Counted from the stretch's first letter, positions 1-9,224 are shown. The stretch: 64,000 nucleotides of DNA from Sphingorhabdus sp. SMR4y (GCF_002218195.1 NZ_CP022336.1:1426001-1490000), one strand, 5' to 3'. A program made the numbers and translations. The notes: generated by a model from the sequence alone, not told the origin.

Positions 1-497
1 TCCAGCGCGATTTTCAGCACAAGCTTGCCCGATCGGGCCGGCCAACCGAGCTTCCTCTCCGCTACCGGTGTCCTCTCCCCACCACAGATGGTGCGCCAGG
101 CGATATCCGACAGATCGTTTCCCAGATGGCAGATCGCCTTGTCAAAGCGCTGCTTGGCAGCGATTTGCGCTTCGGTTTCGTTCATTATCCGGGGCATCGC
201 GCGCTTGCTGCCCGCAACCGGCGCGCCATCCCAACGCATGGTCACGCTGGGTGCCAGATTGGCGCGCTCCCAGTCGGCGCGCAATTTTTCACCGGCGTCA
301 AACTGTCGGTCGGACAAATGGCCTCTCGCATGGAGCCAGCCCAGTGGCGATTCCGCGAGATTGACCGTAACGCTACGTGCGCGTCTGCGCCGCGCCCCGC
401 GTCCTTCCCGTTTCTCGCCATCCTGTGGCAATGCTCGCTCGGCGAGCAAACGCGGGCCGCGCCACCCGATATTTTTTCTGGTTGATTGATTTGTCAT
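1..497 (-). CDS. DUF6456 domain-containing protein (3' part cut by window edge)
   Basis: A minus-strand frame is open from an ATG at 497 to the window edge, so about 165 residues of the N-terminal part are visible. A good Shine-Dalgarno (AGGAGA) lies just upstream of the ATG. The start is basic, followed by a segment reading GERLRAD-like (GEKLRADWERANLAP), a stretch on control of cell number and a GWPARSGKLVL segment, which together match the DUF6456 family of alphaproteobacterial proteins as I know it. No biochemical role is established for this family that I can name. It is divergent from the XRE regulator, with an 85-bp gap that must hold both promoters. The family call rests on memory of its conserved words, not on a search. 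Confidence 0.7.
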   Translation of the reverse strand, partial: MTNQSTRKNIGWRGPRLLAERALPQDGEKREGRGARRRRARSVTVNLAESPLGWLHARGHLSDRQFDAGEKLRADWERANLAPSVTMRWDGAPVAGSKRAMPRIMNETEAQIAAKQRFDKAICHLGNDLSDIAWRTICGGERTPVAERKLGWPARSGKLVLKIAL

Positions 498-582
498 ATT
501 ATCTCCTGTTTGGCTAGAAACTCACTTGCCATTTTGGCGATAATGTAGGAAAGTAGAAAACCATATAGGTTTGGAGGCGATG

Positions 583-1146
583 ATGATCAGCCGTATCAGG
601 GATGTGCGCAAGGCCAAAGGATTGACACTGGACGATGTTGCAGGACGGTGCAAACCACCAACCACTGCGCAGACCATTGGACGGCTCGAAACCGGCACGC
701 GGACATTGTCGCTCGCCTGGCTGAACCGGATCGCCGACGCGCTGGGAGTAGACAGCGCGGCACTCTTGTCTTTACCTGATCAGGAAGAACTGCCGGTTGC
801 TGCTCTACTGGATCACAAGGGCACCCATGCACTGAGCAAGGTCGAACATATCTATCAGCCCGCGATCGAGCCGGCGATGATGGCGCTCCGCGTAAAGAGC
901 AGTATCGGAGACTATCGTGCCGGCGACGATGTCTGGCTTTCGCGGCGCGAACCGGACCAGTTTGGCGGCGCGCTGAACCGGGACATATTGGTTCCTCGTC
1001 CCGCCGGGCGATATCTCTTCGGCCGCCTGATCGGTCGCCAGGACAACAAGTTGCAGTTACTCCCGCTCGGCAGCGGCACGCGACAACAGATCGTCAGCGA
1101 TCCGGAATGGATCGGTGTCGCGGTGCGTCTGGTGCGAGAGCTGTAG
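583..1146 (+). CDS. XRE-family HTH transcriptional regulator
   Basis: About 187 residues. Residues 1-60 form a Cro/CI-type helix-turn-helix: an RKAKGLTLDDVA helix, then TAQTIGRLETGTRTLS as recognition helix and turn, then LNRIADALGV. The C-terminal 90 residues resemble the beta-rich end of phage-repressor-like proteins, but I see no Ser/Lys protease dyad, so LexA-type autocleavage is not supported. The frame is open from a TTG at 571, but a GGAGG at 573-577 overlaps that start and is correctly spaced for ATG 583, so I start there (ATG 580 is the alternative). It diverges from the DUF6456 gene and is followed after 24 bp by a glycosyltransferase. Its targets are unknown; self-regulation of the divergent promoter is an inference. 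Confidence 0.8.
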   Translation: MISRIRDVRKAKGLTLDDVAGRCKPPTTAQTIGRLETGTRTLSLAWLNRIADALGVDSAALLSLPDQEELPVAALLDHKGTHALSKVEHIYQPAIEPAMMALRVKSSIGDYRAGDDVWLSRREPDQFGGALNRDILVPRPAGRYLFGRLIGRQDNKLQLLPLGSGTRQQIVSDPEWIGVAVRLVREL

Positions 1147-1170
1147 GAACGGGATACGAAAATATTTGTC

Positions 1171-2349
1171 ATGACACAGACGCTCCGCATCCTGACCTTG
1201 TCGACATTATTCCCGAATGCGGCAGCACCGAATTTCGGCATATTTGTAGAGCGACAGACTGCAGAACTGGCACGCCGTCCGGAAACCAGTGTGACAGTTG
1301 TCAATCCGCTTGGAATACCATTCTGGCCACTGGACAGGCTCACCCAGTATCAGGCGCTTGGACAACTGCCGGAACAGGAAACGTGGCGCGGCCTCGACGT
1401 GTTCCGTCCCCGTTTCAGGCTGGTTCCGAAAATTGGCGGCGCCAGCAATCCGCGCCGCATCGTCAAGGCGATCCTGCCGCTGGCGAAGGCACTGCACGAC
1501 AAGGCCCCCTTCGACTTGATCGACGCCGAGTTTTTCTATCCCGATGGCCCTGCAGCCCTGCAGCTCGCCGAGGCGCTCGACATTCCCTTCACCATCAAGG
1601 CGCGCGGGGCTGACATCCACCATTGGGGCAGCGATCCGAAATGCCGTGTCCAGATATTAAGGGCGGCGGAGAAGGCCAGCGCGCTGCTCGCAGTATCTGG
1701 CGCGCTGAAGCAGGATATGGTCGCTCTGGGCATGGATGGAAGGAAGATTTCCGTCCACTACACCGGACTCGATCAGGGCAGTTTTGCGCCGCTCGACCGG
1801 GTTGCGGCGAAGAAGGAGCTTGGCGTAAGCGGACCTCTTTTCATCACCACCGGTGCGCTGATAGCACGCAAAAATCAGGATCTGGTGATCCGCGCCCTGG
1901 CCCAGATCCCGGATGCCACGTTGTTGCTCGCCGGAGCGGGAGAGGAAGAGCAAAATTACCGTGCCCTTGCCGATCAGCTCGGCTTGACCGACCGCGTCCG
2001 TTTTCTGGGCAGCGTGCCGCACGAACAACTGCCAAAGCTGACCGCTGCGGCCGATATCGCCATATTGGTGTCAAAGTCCGAAGGACTTGCGAATGCATGG
2101 GTCGAGGCGCTCGCTTGCGGCACGCCCATCATCATCAGCGAGGCTGGTGGTGCGCGGGAACTGGTCAGCAGTCGGGAGGCCGGACGGGTTGTTGATCAGA
2201 CGCCTGACGCAATCGTGGCAGCCGCCAGGGCGATCCTCTCCGCCCCCCCGGCGCAGGACAGGGTTCGCTTGTCAGTCCGCAACTTCAGTTGGCAGAATAA
2301 TGGTGACCAGCTGCTGACGATATTGCGACAGGCAGCCGGCAGGGATTAG
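1171..2349 (+). CDS. GT4-family glycosyltransferase
   Basis: A 392-residue retaining GT-B glycosyltransferase. The N-terminal Rossmann half starts with RILTLSTLFPN and carries the acceptor-side FGIFVERQ segment; the C-terminal half has the nucleotide-sugar pocket with the E-x7-E motif (E304 and E312 in SEGLANAWVEALACGTP). Family 4 enzymes move a sugar from a nucleotide donor to a glycan, lipid or small molecule, usually at the cytoplasmic face of the membrane. No polysaccharide genes lie next to it, so donor and acceptor cannot be predicted. Its end overlaps the stop of the convergent Mth938-like gene by 4 bp. Length is normal for the family. Confidence 0.85.
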   Translation: MTQTLRILTLSTLFPNAAAPNFGIFVERQTAELARRPETSVTVVNPLGIPFWPLDRLTQYQALGQLPEQETWRGLDVFRPRFRLVPKIGGASNPRRIVKAILPLAKALHDKAPFDLIDAEFFYPDGPAALQLAEALDIPFTIKARGADIHHWGSDPKCRVQILRAAEKASALLAVSGALKQDMVALGMDGRKISVHYTGLDQGSFAPLDRVAAKKELGVSGPLFITTGALIARKNQDLVIRALAQIPDATLLLAGAGEEEQNYRALADQLGLTDRVRFLGSVPHEQLPKLTAAADIAILVSKSEGLANAWVEALACGTPIIISEAGGARELVSSREAGRVVDQTPDAIVAAARAILSAPPAQDRVRLSVRNFSWQNNGDQLLTILRQAAGRD

Positions 2350-2726
2350 GCTAGTGGCAGGAGCGCGCCGATTATCCAGCGCTCTTCGGCCCGCAACACC
2401 CCCCATGTCCGCGCTGCAGCGCGGCTGTCCATAACTTCCAGCCCCATGCCCGCCGCTTCCACTTCCCGCCGGAAGGCAGCAGGCGGTTGCAGCATCGACG
2501 GGCCGCTGCCAAGCAGAAGAAATTCAGGCCGTGGCGACAGGTTGAGGCTGGACAGAATTTCGGCGAGATTGAGATTATCGACCGCCGACCCGTCCCAGGC
2601 GAGAGCCTGTTCGGGGGAAATCAGCAGCCCCTGATCGAACCGTCGGTCACCGCATTTGAAACCGCTGGCCGTAAAACCGGTGATGACCGGTCCGGTAAAT
2701 TCAACATCCTTGCGCAGCTCTACCAA
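2346..2726 (-). CDS. Mth938-like (DUF498) domain protein
   Basis: A 126-residue single-domain protein matching the Mth938/DUF498 fold: an N-terminal VITGFTASGFKCGDRRFDQG strand-turn region, a central LLLGSGPSM nucleotide-loop-like motif, and a C-terminal segment ending in RAEERWIIGALLPL. Human NDUFAF3 belongs to the same superfamily, but the bacterial role is not defined. It follows secF on the same strand with a gap of only 3 bp, so it is the last gene of the yajC-secD-secF operon. This linkage to secDF recurs in alphaproteobacteria as far as I recall and suggests a membrane-protein assembly role, which is an inference. Confidence 0.8.
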   Translation of the reverse strand: MVELRKDVEFTGPVITGFTASGFKCGDRRFDQGLLISPEQALAWDGSAVDNLNLAEILSSLNLSPRPEFLLLGSGPSMLQPPAAFRREVEAAGMGLEVMDSRAAARTWGVLRAEERWIIGALLPLA

Positions 2727-2729
2727 GGA

Positions 2730-3713
2730 TCAGCCAATCTGTTCCGGACCACCAACCTTTTCCGCCGTCTTATTGTCCTGCTCAGCGGGGACGAATGTGT
2801 CCGGCCCGACCTTGAGCCAGATCAGGATCGGTGCGGCCATATAGATCGAGCTATATGTGCCGACGAACACGCCGAAGAACATCGCGACGGAGAAGCCGAA
2901 AATCACGTCCGGCCCCCAGAGGATCAGCGCTCCCAGTGCGATCAGCATGGTCAAGCTGGTCATCACGGTCCGGGCCAGGGTTTCGTTCACCGACAGATCG
3001 AGCAAGCCGATGATGTCCATCTTGCGATATTTTTTCAGATTCTCGCGAATACGGTCGAACACCACGATCGTGTCGTTAAGCGAGTAGCCGATAATCGTCA
3101 GCAACGCGGCAACGATATTGAGGTTGAATTCCATCTGCGTCAGCGCGAACAGGCCAAAAGTTAGCGCGACGTCGTGCACCAGCGCAAACAGCGCACCGAC
3201 CCCGAACTGCCATTCGAAACGGATCCAGATATAGATGGAGATCGCGATCACCGCGAAAAGGAGCGAATAGGCACCGGTCTCAAACAGTTCCGACGAAACC
3301 TTGCCGGATACCGATTCCACGCCGTCGATGCGCACATCGGGGTGGTCCGCCTTGATCGTAGCGACGATCTTTTCGGTCATTTCATTGGCTGCTTCCGGAC
3401 GCGATTCCGCTTCTGCCGGCAGCCGCATACGGATCGACACTTCATTGGCATCGCCAAATCGCTGGATCGTCGCTTCGCCATAGCCAAGCCCTCCGACACT
3501 GTCCCGCAACTCGGAGATCGGCGCCGTTTCGGTCTCGGTAAAAGTTGCCTGAATCATCTGGCCGCCGATAAAGTCGACGCCAAAATTCAAGCCTTTGGTC
3601 GCGACCAGACCGATCGATGCGATGATCGTCAGGATGCTGAAAGCCATGGCGATATTGCGCCATTTCAGAAATCCGAAATTGGTGTTGTCAGGAACAAGTT
3701 TCAGCAATCTCAT
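2730..3713 (-). CDS. secF: Protein translocase subunit SecF
   Basis: A 327-residue RND-type membrane protein that works with SecD and YajC to drive proton-powered late steps of Sec export. Visible features are a first membrane segment at about residues 20-40, the family motif GLNFGVDFIGG just after it, a periplasmic P1-like domain, and a C-terminal five-helix bundle containing GYSLNDTIVVFDRIREN and NETLARTVMTSLTM. Its ATG overlaps the secD stop by 4 bp (ATGA), which implies translational coupling. The length is usual for separate SecF proteins; SecD and SecF are not fused here. Confidence 0.97.
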   Translation of the reverse strand: MRLLKLVPDNTNFGFLKWRNIAMAFSILTIIASIGLVATKGLNFGVDFIGGQMIQATFTETETAPISELRDSVGGLGYGEATIQRFGDANEVSIRMRLPAEAESRPEAANEMTEKIVATIKADHPDVRIDGVESVSGKVSSELFETGAYSLLFAVIAISIYIWIRFEWQFGVGALFALVHDVALTFGLFALTQMEFNLNIVAALLTIIGYSLNDTIVVFDRIRENLKKYRKMDIIGLLDLSVNETLARTVMTSLTMLIALGALILWGPDVIFGFSVAMFFGVFVGTYSSIYMAAPILIWLKVGPDTFVPAEQDNKTAEKVGGPEQIG

Positions 3714-5314
3714 ATGACCAACTCCTGCGGCCGGGCTCTTCTAGCCCAGAGCGCCACAAACATCCGGGTGACAACCACGGCGGTGAAGACGGAGGATGCG
3801 ATACCGATCATCAGAACGACGGCAAATCCCTTGACCGGCCCCGAACCGAACAGGAACAGCAATACGCCGGCGATGATATTGGTGACATTGGCATCCATAA
3901 TCGCTCTCGACGCTTCCTTATACCCGACTTCGATCGCCTGAATGACACGCCTGCCCCGTTTCCGCTCTTCGCGTATTCGTTCATTGATCAGCACGTTGGC
4001 ATCGACTGCAGAACCGACCGTCAGCACAAAGCCGGCGATACCGGGCAGCGTCAATGTCGCGTTGAACATCGCCATAACGCCGACGATGATGAACAGGTTC
4101 AGCGCCAGTGCGATATTGGCATACATGCCAAATCGGCCATAGGTCACGACCATGAAGGTCAGCACCGCGACCGTGGCGATGATCGCGGCAATCATGCCCT
4201 TGTCGATCGAATCCTTGCCAAGATCGGGCCCGACGGTACGTTCTTCGACGATTTTCAATTCCACCGGCAAGGCACCGGAGCGCAGCGCGATCGCCAGCTG
4301 GTTTGCACTCTCGACGGAAAAGTTGCCGGAAATCTGGGCCGAACCGCCAAGAATCGGTTCGTTGATATTGGGAGCCGACAGCACCTGTCCATCCAGAATG
4401 ATGGCAAAGGGCCGACCGACATTATTCTGCGTCAATCGGGCAAATTTGGCGCCGCCCTCGCTGTCGAAGGTGATATTGACCACCGCCGCGTTGGTCTGCT
4501 GGTCAAAGCCCTGCCCGGCATCGGTCAGCTTGTCGCCACTGATGCCGCCCAGTCGCTTGACGGCAATATTGGGCAAGCCGGACGGATTGTCCGGATAAGG
4601 AAAAATCTGGCTGCCCACTGGCGCACGTCCTGCGGCGACCATATTGGGATCGGCTTCGAAATCGACCAGTTTGAATTCCAGCTTTGCCGTCTGACCGAGC
4701 AAGGCCTTCAATGCCTCCGGATCATCGAGGCCCGGCACCTGCACCACGATCCGGTTATCGCCCTGGCGGATGATCGTCGGCTCGCGCGTACCCATTTCGT
4801 CGATCCGGCGGCGGATCACGTCGGTTGCCGTCTCCATCGCATTTTCGACGGCATTTTCCAGACCAGCAGCGGTCGGGGTCAGCACGAAACGCGTATCGTC
4901 GCGCACTTCGATATCCCAGTCGCGCTGGCCGGTCAGTCCGGCACCGCTTGTCAGCGGAACAATCGCATCGCGCGCCGCATCGACCTGAGTGCTGTCGCGC
5001 ACCATGAAGCTCAACACGCCATCGCGCCGGGAAATATCGCCAATTCCGATTCGCGGATCGGCGCGGCGCATTTCCGCGCGCACCGATTCTTCCATCGTCT
5101 CGAGCCGGGCGGTCGCCACATCGGCCGGATCCGCTTCCAGCAGAATATGACTGCCGCCCTGAAGATCCAGCCCCAGATTGATCGTCTCATTCGGCAGAAA
5201 GCTCGGCCAATATTGCCGGCCATTTTCACCCAGCAGGCTGGGAATGGACATCAGCACGCCAAAGGCCAGCAGCAGAGAAATGGAAATGACTTTCCAGCGC
5301 GGGAAATCGAGCAT
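3710..5314 (-). CDS. secD: Protein translocase subunit SecD
   Basis: A 534-residue RND-family partner of SecF. The first transmembrane segment lies near residues 8-27, followed by the LGLDLQGGSHILLE motif that opens the periplasmic P1 domain, the long P1 head region, and then a five-helix C-terminal membrane domain with LTLPGIAGFVLTVGSAVDAN and NERIREE motifs typical of SecD. It uses the proton gradient to pull translocating proteins out of the SecYEG channel. The operon order is yajC-secD-secF, with 27 bp from yajC and a 4-bp overlap with secF. Length is slightly shorter than enterobacterial SecD and normal for alphaproteobacteria. Confidence 0.97.
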   Translation of the reverse strand: MLDFPRWKVISISLLLAFGVLMSIPSLLGENGRQYWPSFLPNETINLGLDLQGGSHILLEADPADVATARLETMEESVRAEMRRADPRIGIGDISRRDGVLSFMVRDSTQVDAARDAIVPLTSGAGLTGQRDWDIEVRDDTRFVLTPTAAGLENAVENAMETATDVIRRRIDEMGTREPTIIRQGDNRIVVQVPGLDDPEALKALLGQTAKLEFKLVDFEADPNMVAAGRAPVGSQIFPYPDNPSGLPNIAVKRLGGISGDKLTDAGQGFDQQTNAAVVNITFDSEGGAKFARLTQNNVGRPFAIILDGQVLSAPNINEPILGGSAQISGNFSVESANQLAIALRSGALPVELKIVEERTVGPDLGKDSIDKGMIAAIIATVAVLTFMVVTYGRFGMYANIALALNLFIIVGVMAMFNATLTLPGIAGFVLTVGSAVDANVLINERIREERKRGRRVIQAIEVGYKEASRAIMDANVTNIIAGVLLFLFGSGPVKGFAVVLMIGIASSVFTAVVVTRMFVALWARRARPQELVI

Positions 5315-5341
5315 CGAAACTAACTTTCTATATCACCGCGT

Positions 5342-5674
5342 TCAGTCGTTCGCAGGTTTGGCACCGCCGCGTGGCATGACATCGGTCAGGGTCGCCTTGA
5401 TCGCCTTGACACGAACGCCATTGGCAATTTCCACCTCGACATATTCGTCGTCGACCTTGACCGCTTTGCCGACCAGTCCGCCGCCGGTCACGACTTCGTC
5501 ATTTTTCTTGACCGCACCAACCTTTTCCTGATGCTCTTTCATCTTCTTCTGTTGCGGACGGATGAGCAGAAAATAGAAGACAGCAAAGATAAGCACCAGC
5601 GGCATTATCGAAATCAGAAAGCCACCGGCCCCGCCGGCACCAGCTGCTGCAGATAATATAGTGATTGAAGTCAT
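5342..5674 (-). CDS. yajC: Preprotein translocase subunit YajC
   Basis: A 110-residue single-span membrane protein. The hydrophobic helix (MPLVLIFAVFYFLLIRPQQK) at about residues 25-43 ends in the diagnostic RPQQKKMKEHQ motif, followed by a small cytoplasmic domain with GDEVVT-like (KNDEVVTGGGLVG) and VEIANGVRV strands. YajC associates with SecD and SecF. It is the first gene of the operon; the roughly 200 bp between its ATG and the tRNA-Pro gene should hold the promoter, although I see no clear consensus boxes there. Confidence 0.96.
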   Translation of the reverse strand: MTSITILSAAAGAGGAGGFLISIMPLVLIFAVFYFLLIRPQQKKMKEHQEKVGAVKKNDEVVTGGGLVGKAVKVDDEYVEVEIANGVRVKAIKATLTDVMPRGGAKPAND

Positions 5675-5875
5675 GAACTCGTCCCGATTGTTGCAATTTT
5701 TTATGTGTGAAGTCCGGGGTCTTGTTTCAAGCCCCGGAACAGCAGACCCAGATGTTGCGCGCGCCTATCACGCACTTGTCTCAGGCGCAACGAAATCCGT
5801 ATTTCGGAAAGGCGACACGCATGACGCAAACGACTTGCCAAGCTCCACCGACCTCCATATATGCGCAGCTTCGGT

Positions 5876-5952
5876 CGGGACGTAGCGCAGCCTGGTAGCG
5901 CATCACACTGGGGGTGTGGGGGTCGGAGGTTCGAATCCTCTCGTCCCGACCA
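5876..5952 (+). tRNA. tRNA-Pro (anticodon GGG)
   Basis: A 77-nt cloverleaf with an encoded CCA end. The acceptor stem is CGGGACG paired with CGTCCCG, the D arm has GCGC stems around AGCCTGGTA, the anticodon stem TCACA/TGTGG encloses loop CTGGGGG with anticodon GGG at 5910-5912, and the T arm contains GGTTCGAATCC. Discriminator A is followed by CCA at 5950-5952. Reads CCC and CCU proline codons. No integrase or attachment-site duplication is seen beside it. Confidence 0.97.
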
Positions 5953-6011
5953 ATTGATTCTACCAGCAAAATCACAAGACCAGGAGCGATCGCCAACGGT
6001 GCTGTTCGCCC

Positions 6012-6063
6012 CCCTATGCTCCGGCCCTATGCTCCGGCCCTATGTTCCGGCCCTATGCGCCGG
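6012..6063. repeat. Four tandem copies of a 13-bp unit
   Basis: Unit CCCTATGCTCCGG is repeated without gaps at 6012-6024, 6025-6037, 6038-6050 and 6051-6063. The first two copies are identical; the third has T for C at position 8 and the fourth has a G at position 9. It lies between tRNA-Pro and the end of the carotenoid oxygenase gene, outside any convincing coding frame. A slippage-prone minisatellite-like array; function unknown. Confidence 0.9.
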
Positions 6064-6092
6064 CGATGTCCTGCTCAGCAAAAGCTTTCCAC

Positions 6093-7538
6093 TCAGCCGA
6101 ACGCCGACGCATAGAGATCACTGTCGTTGGGATAATAATTGCAGTGAAAGCCGTTCGAGATTCGGAACGGGACGATCACTCGCGCTATCGGGCCGCGGGC
6201 GATATCATTGGCGGCAAAGATCACCAGTTCGCTGGTCGGGCTGTCGGCGGGATGGATCAATGTTATCGCATAGCCATCGGCTTCCTCGGTGCTGCCGCTT
6301 TTCGGTGCGAAGATCAGCTCTCCCGCCGCGGTGCCGTTGCCGAAATGGTAGATATCCTCCTTTCCGGTCGCGGTATCGAAACGCAGCACCGCGTCCATGC
6401 CGTCGATCCGGCCGTCCCTGGAATTCAGGTTGATATTGGCAAAAGACTGGCTCGTCTTGCGGGTCATGAAACGATCGTCGGGCCGCGGAAACTGGATGTC
6501 CCGTTCGTTTAGCACGGTTTCCTTGACGCTGTCGCTCTTGCCGGTCAGATCGATCTCCCAGCGGCGCAGGCTTTGCACTGTTTCGCCATGGGTCAGCCGG
6601 TTGCCGTGTTCGTCCGGAAACAAGGCTGTGCCATTGGCGGTCGCGACATCGGCATATAGCTTGTCACCTTCTTCCCAGACATTGAGTTCGTGATACATGT
6701 GGCGCGGCTCCATCTCGATCCAGCGCATCTGGTCCGCCGTTCCGTTTCTCGGCATGATTCCAAGCTTGACCGAGCGATTGGGCATCCATGCGGTCATCGG
6801 TCCCCCGGACTGGGCCCGTTCCATGCTGACATCGATCGGAGTAACCGGAAACACCACCCAGTTCTCGCTCAGCAGAAACGTGTGCATCGGCGCCATGTGC
6901 GGCGCTTCGAAAAATTCGGTCTTGGTGATCTCGCCGGATTTCGAGATTACATCATAGCGGATTTCCGGCGCACCCGTGACGCCGTGGATCATCGCGCCGA
7001 GATTGACCATCTCGCCGCTGAAATGGTCGATCTTGGGATGGGCGGAGAAAGTCGTGGTGATAGCACCGCCATAAGTATGGTCGCCGATGGTTTCCAGCGT
7101 CCGGGGGTCCATCTCGACAGCTGGCGCGCCCTCCATCAGGGCGAGCAGCTTGCCACCGTGCAGGATGATATTGGTATTGGCGGTATTATAGCGGGTGCCC
7201 TGGGCAGCGGGATCGCTGGTCATAGGGTTTCCGAACAGGCCGAACAACCTTCTGCCGGCATCCAGCTCCAGATTGAACTTATCGGTGCGGACCCAGCGAT
7301 TGCGCATGGAGACCTTGCCGTCCGCAATGAAAAAAGCATAGATCATGCCGTCACCGTCAAACCAGTGATAGTCCCCCTCGAGCGGAGGATAGAGCGGCTC
7401 TGCCCCATTGCGGTAGAACACACCTTCCAGGTCATCCGGCAGATCGCCTTCGATAATCAGATCCGGCGCATCAGCCTCGAACCGGTTGGGCTGGTGATGA
7501 CCCGACAGATAGGGATGATCGAAAAAGGGACTGGTCAT
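6093..7538 (-). CDS. Carotenoid oxygenase family protein (lignostilbene dioxygenase-like)
   Basis: About 481 residues of the RPE65/CCD seven-bladed propeller family, which cleave C=C double bonds of carotenoids, apocarotenoids or stilbenes with a non-heme Fe(II) held by four histidines. Candidate ligands are in TFSAHPKID, APMHTFLL, MYHELNVWEE and GFHCNYYP, placed as in the family. The N-terminal FYRNGAEPLYPP and WFDGDGMIYAF motifs are also typical and closest to bacterial lignostilbene dioxygenases. The frame is open to 7637, but ATG 7538 follows a GGAGAG ribosome-binding site and starts a family-like N-terminus (MTSPFFDHPYLSG). It diverges from the MarR gene, which probably regulates it. Substrate cannot be read from sequence. 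Confidence 0.88.
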   Translation of the reverse strand: MTSPFFDHPYLSGHHQPNRFEADAPDLIIEGDLPDDLEGVFYRNGAEPLYPPLEGDYHWFDGDGMIYAFFIADGKVSMRNRWVRTDKFNLELDAGRRLFGLFGNPMTSDPAAQGTRYNTANTNIILHGGKLLALMEGAPAVEMDPRTLETIGDHTYGGAITTTFSAHPKIDHFSGEMVNLGAMIHGVTGAPEIRYDVISKSGEITKTEFFEAPHMAPMHTFLLSENWVVFPVTPIDVSMERAQSGGPMTAWMPNRSVKLGIMPRNGTADQMRWIEMEPRHMYHELNVWEEGDKLYADVATANGTALFPDEHGNRLTHGETVQSLRRWEIDLTGKSDSVKETVLNERDIQFPRPDDRFMTRKTSQSFANINLNSRDGRIDGMDAVLRFDTATGKEDIYHFGNGTAAGELIFAPKSGSTEEADGYAITLIHPADSPTSELVIFAANDIARGPIARVIVPFRISNGFHCNYYPNDSDLYASAFG

Positions 7539-7621
7539 ATATTCTCTCCATTCGACAGAAGGGCGGCATTCTGATGATGCTGTCCCGATTGCGGTTCTCC
7601 GACCCTGTATAATGTAAAGAG

Positions 7622-7631
7622 AGTTGACTAT
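7622..7631. promoter_or_regulatory. AGTTGACTAT motif between carotenoid oxygenase and marR
   Basis: The 10-mer AGTTGACTAT lies in the divergent intergenic region, next to a TATAAT at 7606-7611. Nine to ten bases of it recur upstream of the TonB-dependent receptor gene at 15880-15889. It may be a MarR operator half-site or a -35 box (TTGACT). Operator identity is inference. Confidence 0.35.
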
Positions 7632-8062
7632 TATCATTTGTGATCATGAGCGTTGCCGGGCGATTGCAAAAGCAATGTGTCCAAAAGGGCTATTTACCCG
7701 GGCTGATATTCTGTGCTTATGGGCGCTGCATGAACAAAGATCTCATCATGGTCCAGCTGGTCGAGGCTATATTCTGGTTTGACGAAGCACTTCAGGCGCA
7801 ACTGAGCGCCAAAGGCTGGGATACGATCAGTCGCCGACAGTCGATGATCCTGGCCAATCTGGCCGATGGTGAAACCCGTCCGTCGCGGATTGCGGAAAAG
7901 CTCGGTATCAGCCGTCAGGCCCTGAGCCAGGCACTGGCGGAAATGACTGCTCGCGGCATGATCACTCTGGAAGACGACCCGGACGACAAGCGCGCCAAGA
8001 TCATCGCCTTTTCCAGGGACATGGAGCCGATGCGCCAAGATGCCGTCGAGATCCTGAACGGC

Positions 8063-9166
8063 CTAGTCACCTGAATCTGAAGTTCGGCTCATTGTTTTTT
8101 GACAGAAGCGTTTGACGGCGGCGAGGATTTCGTCGGCGGATTTGACCCATTTGTAGGGTTTGGGATTTTCATTATGTGCTGCGATGAAGGCGACAATGTC
8201 GGCTTCGAGTTCTGCCGTTGATCGATGGACACCGCGTTGCAACTGCTTGCGCGTCAACTCTGCAAACCAGCGTTCGACCTGATTGATCCAGGATGCCGAT
8301 GTCGGCGTGAAGTGAACATGCCAATGCGGGCGGCGCGCCAGCCAGGCCTTGACCTTTGGCGTCTTGTGGGTGGCGTAGTTGTCCATCACGAGGTGTATGT
8401 CCGGTCCTTCGGGTATCTCGGCGTCGATTCTCTTGAGGAAGTCGAGGAACTCGGTGGCCCGGTGCCGCTTGTAGCATTTGCCGATCACGGCGCCGGTGGC
8501 GATGTCGAGCGCAGCGAACAAGGACGTCGTACCATTGCGGATGTAGGTATGTGTTCTGCGTTCGGCCACACCGGGTGCCATAGGCAAGACCGGTTGCTCA
8601 CGGTCCAGCGCCTGGATCTGGGATTTTTCGTCTACGCACAGCACGACCGCCCGGTTTGGCGGCGACAAATAGAGGCCGACAATATCCTGCACCTTATCGA
8701 CGAACAAAGGGTCGGTAGACAGTTTGAACGTCTGTGAGCGGTGCGGTTGCAGGCCAAAGGCAGACCAGATCCGCCGGATGGTAGTGTGCGACAGCCCGGT
8801 CTCGGCTGCCATCGTGCGGATTGACCAATGGGTGGCATCCTTCGGCGTGCTGTTCAGCGTGCGCTCGATCACCTGAGCCACCTGCGCATCTGATACCGTT
8901 CGTGGTCGTCCCGAACGATATTCGTCGGTCAGCCCTTCAATGCCATCCTGTACAAACCGCCGTCGCCATTTGCCAACTGTGTGCTCGTGGACACCGAGGC
9001 GTTGCGCAACTTCCTTGCTCTGCAATCCCTCCGCGCATAGCAGAATCATCCGGCATCGATCCGACAACGAGCGCGGCACCTTGTGCCTGCGAACCTGCCC
9101 TTCAAGAAAAAAGCGGTCCTCGCCGCTCAATACGACCAAACCCGCCTGCCTGCCTACCATTACCAA
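8063..9166 (-). CDS. IS630-family transposase
   Basis: 367 residues. An N-terminal helix-turn-helix region ([20 protein letters not shown] at about 50-69, and a second HTH at about 110-135) binds the ends. The C-terminal DDE catalytic domain shows D179 in LCVDEKSQ, D262 in LVMDNYATH and E298 in NQVERWF, a D-x35-E spacing right for the family. The reading frame runs through the terminal inverted repeat, and the TAG stop (8063-8065) is made of the duplicated target TA plus the flanking G, so it lies outside the element itself. All three catalytic residues are present, so the enzyme could be active. Confidence 0.95.
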   Translation of the reverse strand: MVMVGRQAGLVVLSGEDRFFLEGQVRRHKVPRSLSDRCRMILLCAEGLQSKEVAQRLGVHEHTVGKWRRRFVQDGIEGLTDEYRSGRPRTVSDAQVAQVIERTLNSTPKDATHWSIRTMAAETGLSHTTIRRIWSAFGLQPHRSQTFKLSTDPLFVDKVQDIVGLYLSPPNRAVVLCVDEKSQIQALDREQPVLPMAPGVAERRTHTYIRNGTTSLFAALDIATGAVIGKCYKRHRATEFLDFLKRIDAEIPEGPDIHLVMDNYATHKTPKVKAWLARRPHWHVHFTPTSASWINQVERWFAELTRKQLQRGVHRSTAELEADIVAFIAAHNENPKPYKWVKSADEILAAVKRFCQKTMSRTSDSGD

Positions 9167-9224
9167 TGCTCCTGTCTGTTCAAACAGAGCATATACAATG
9201 ATACTTACTTCAATTCCAGATGAC
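8066..9224. mobile_element. IS630-family insertion sequence, 1159 bp, complete
   Basis: Bounded by TA duplications at 8064-8065 and 9225-9226, the hallmark of Tc1/mariner-IS630 elements. Imperfect terminal inverted repeats match at 14 of 18 positions: 8066-8083 (GTCACCTGAATCTGAAGT) against the complement of 9207-9224. A single transposase gene fills the element on the minus strand. The element looks intact. It splits a marR gene. Confidence 0.92.

Noticed and set aside
25-489. Plus-strand frames over the first 500 bp
   Set aside because: They are antisense to the DUF6456 gene, which has a ribosome-binding site and family-like sequence.
5876-6093. Integration site at tRNA-Pro
   Set aside because: No duplicated tRNA 3' end or integrase nearby; the 13-bp array next to it does not match the tRNA.
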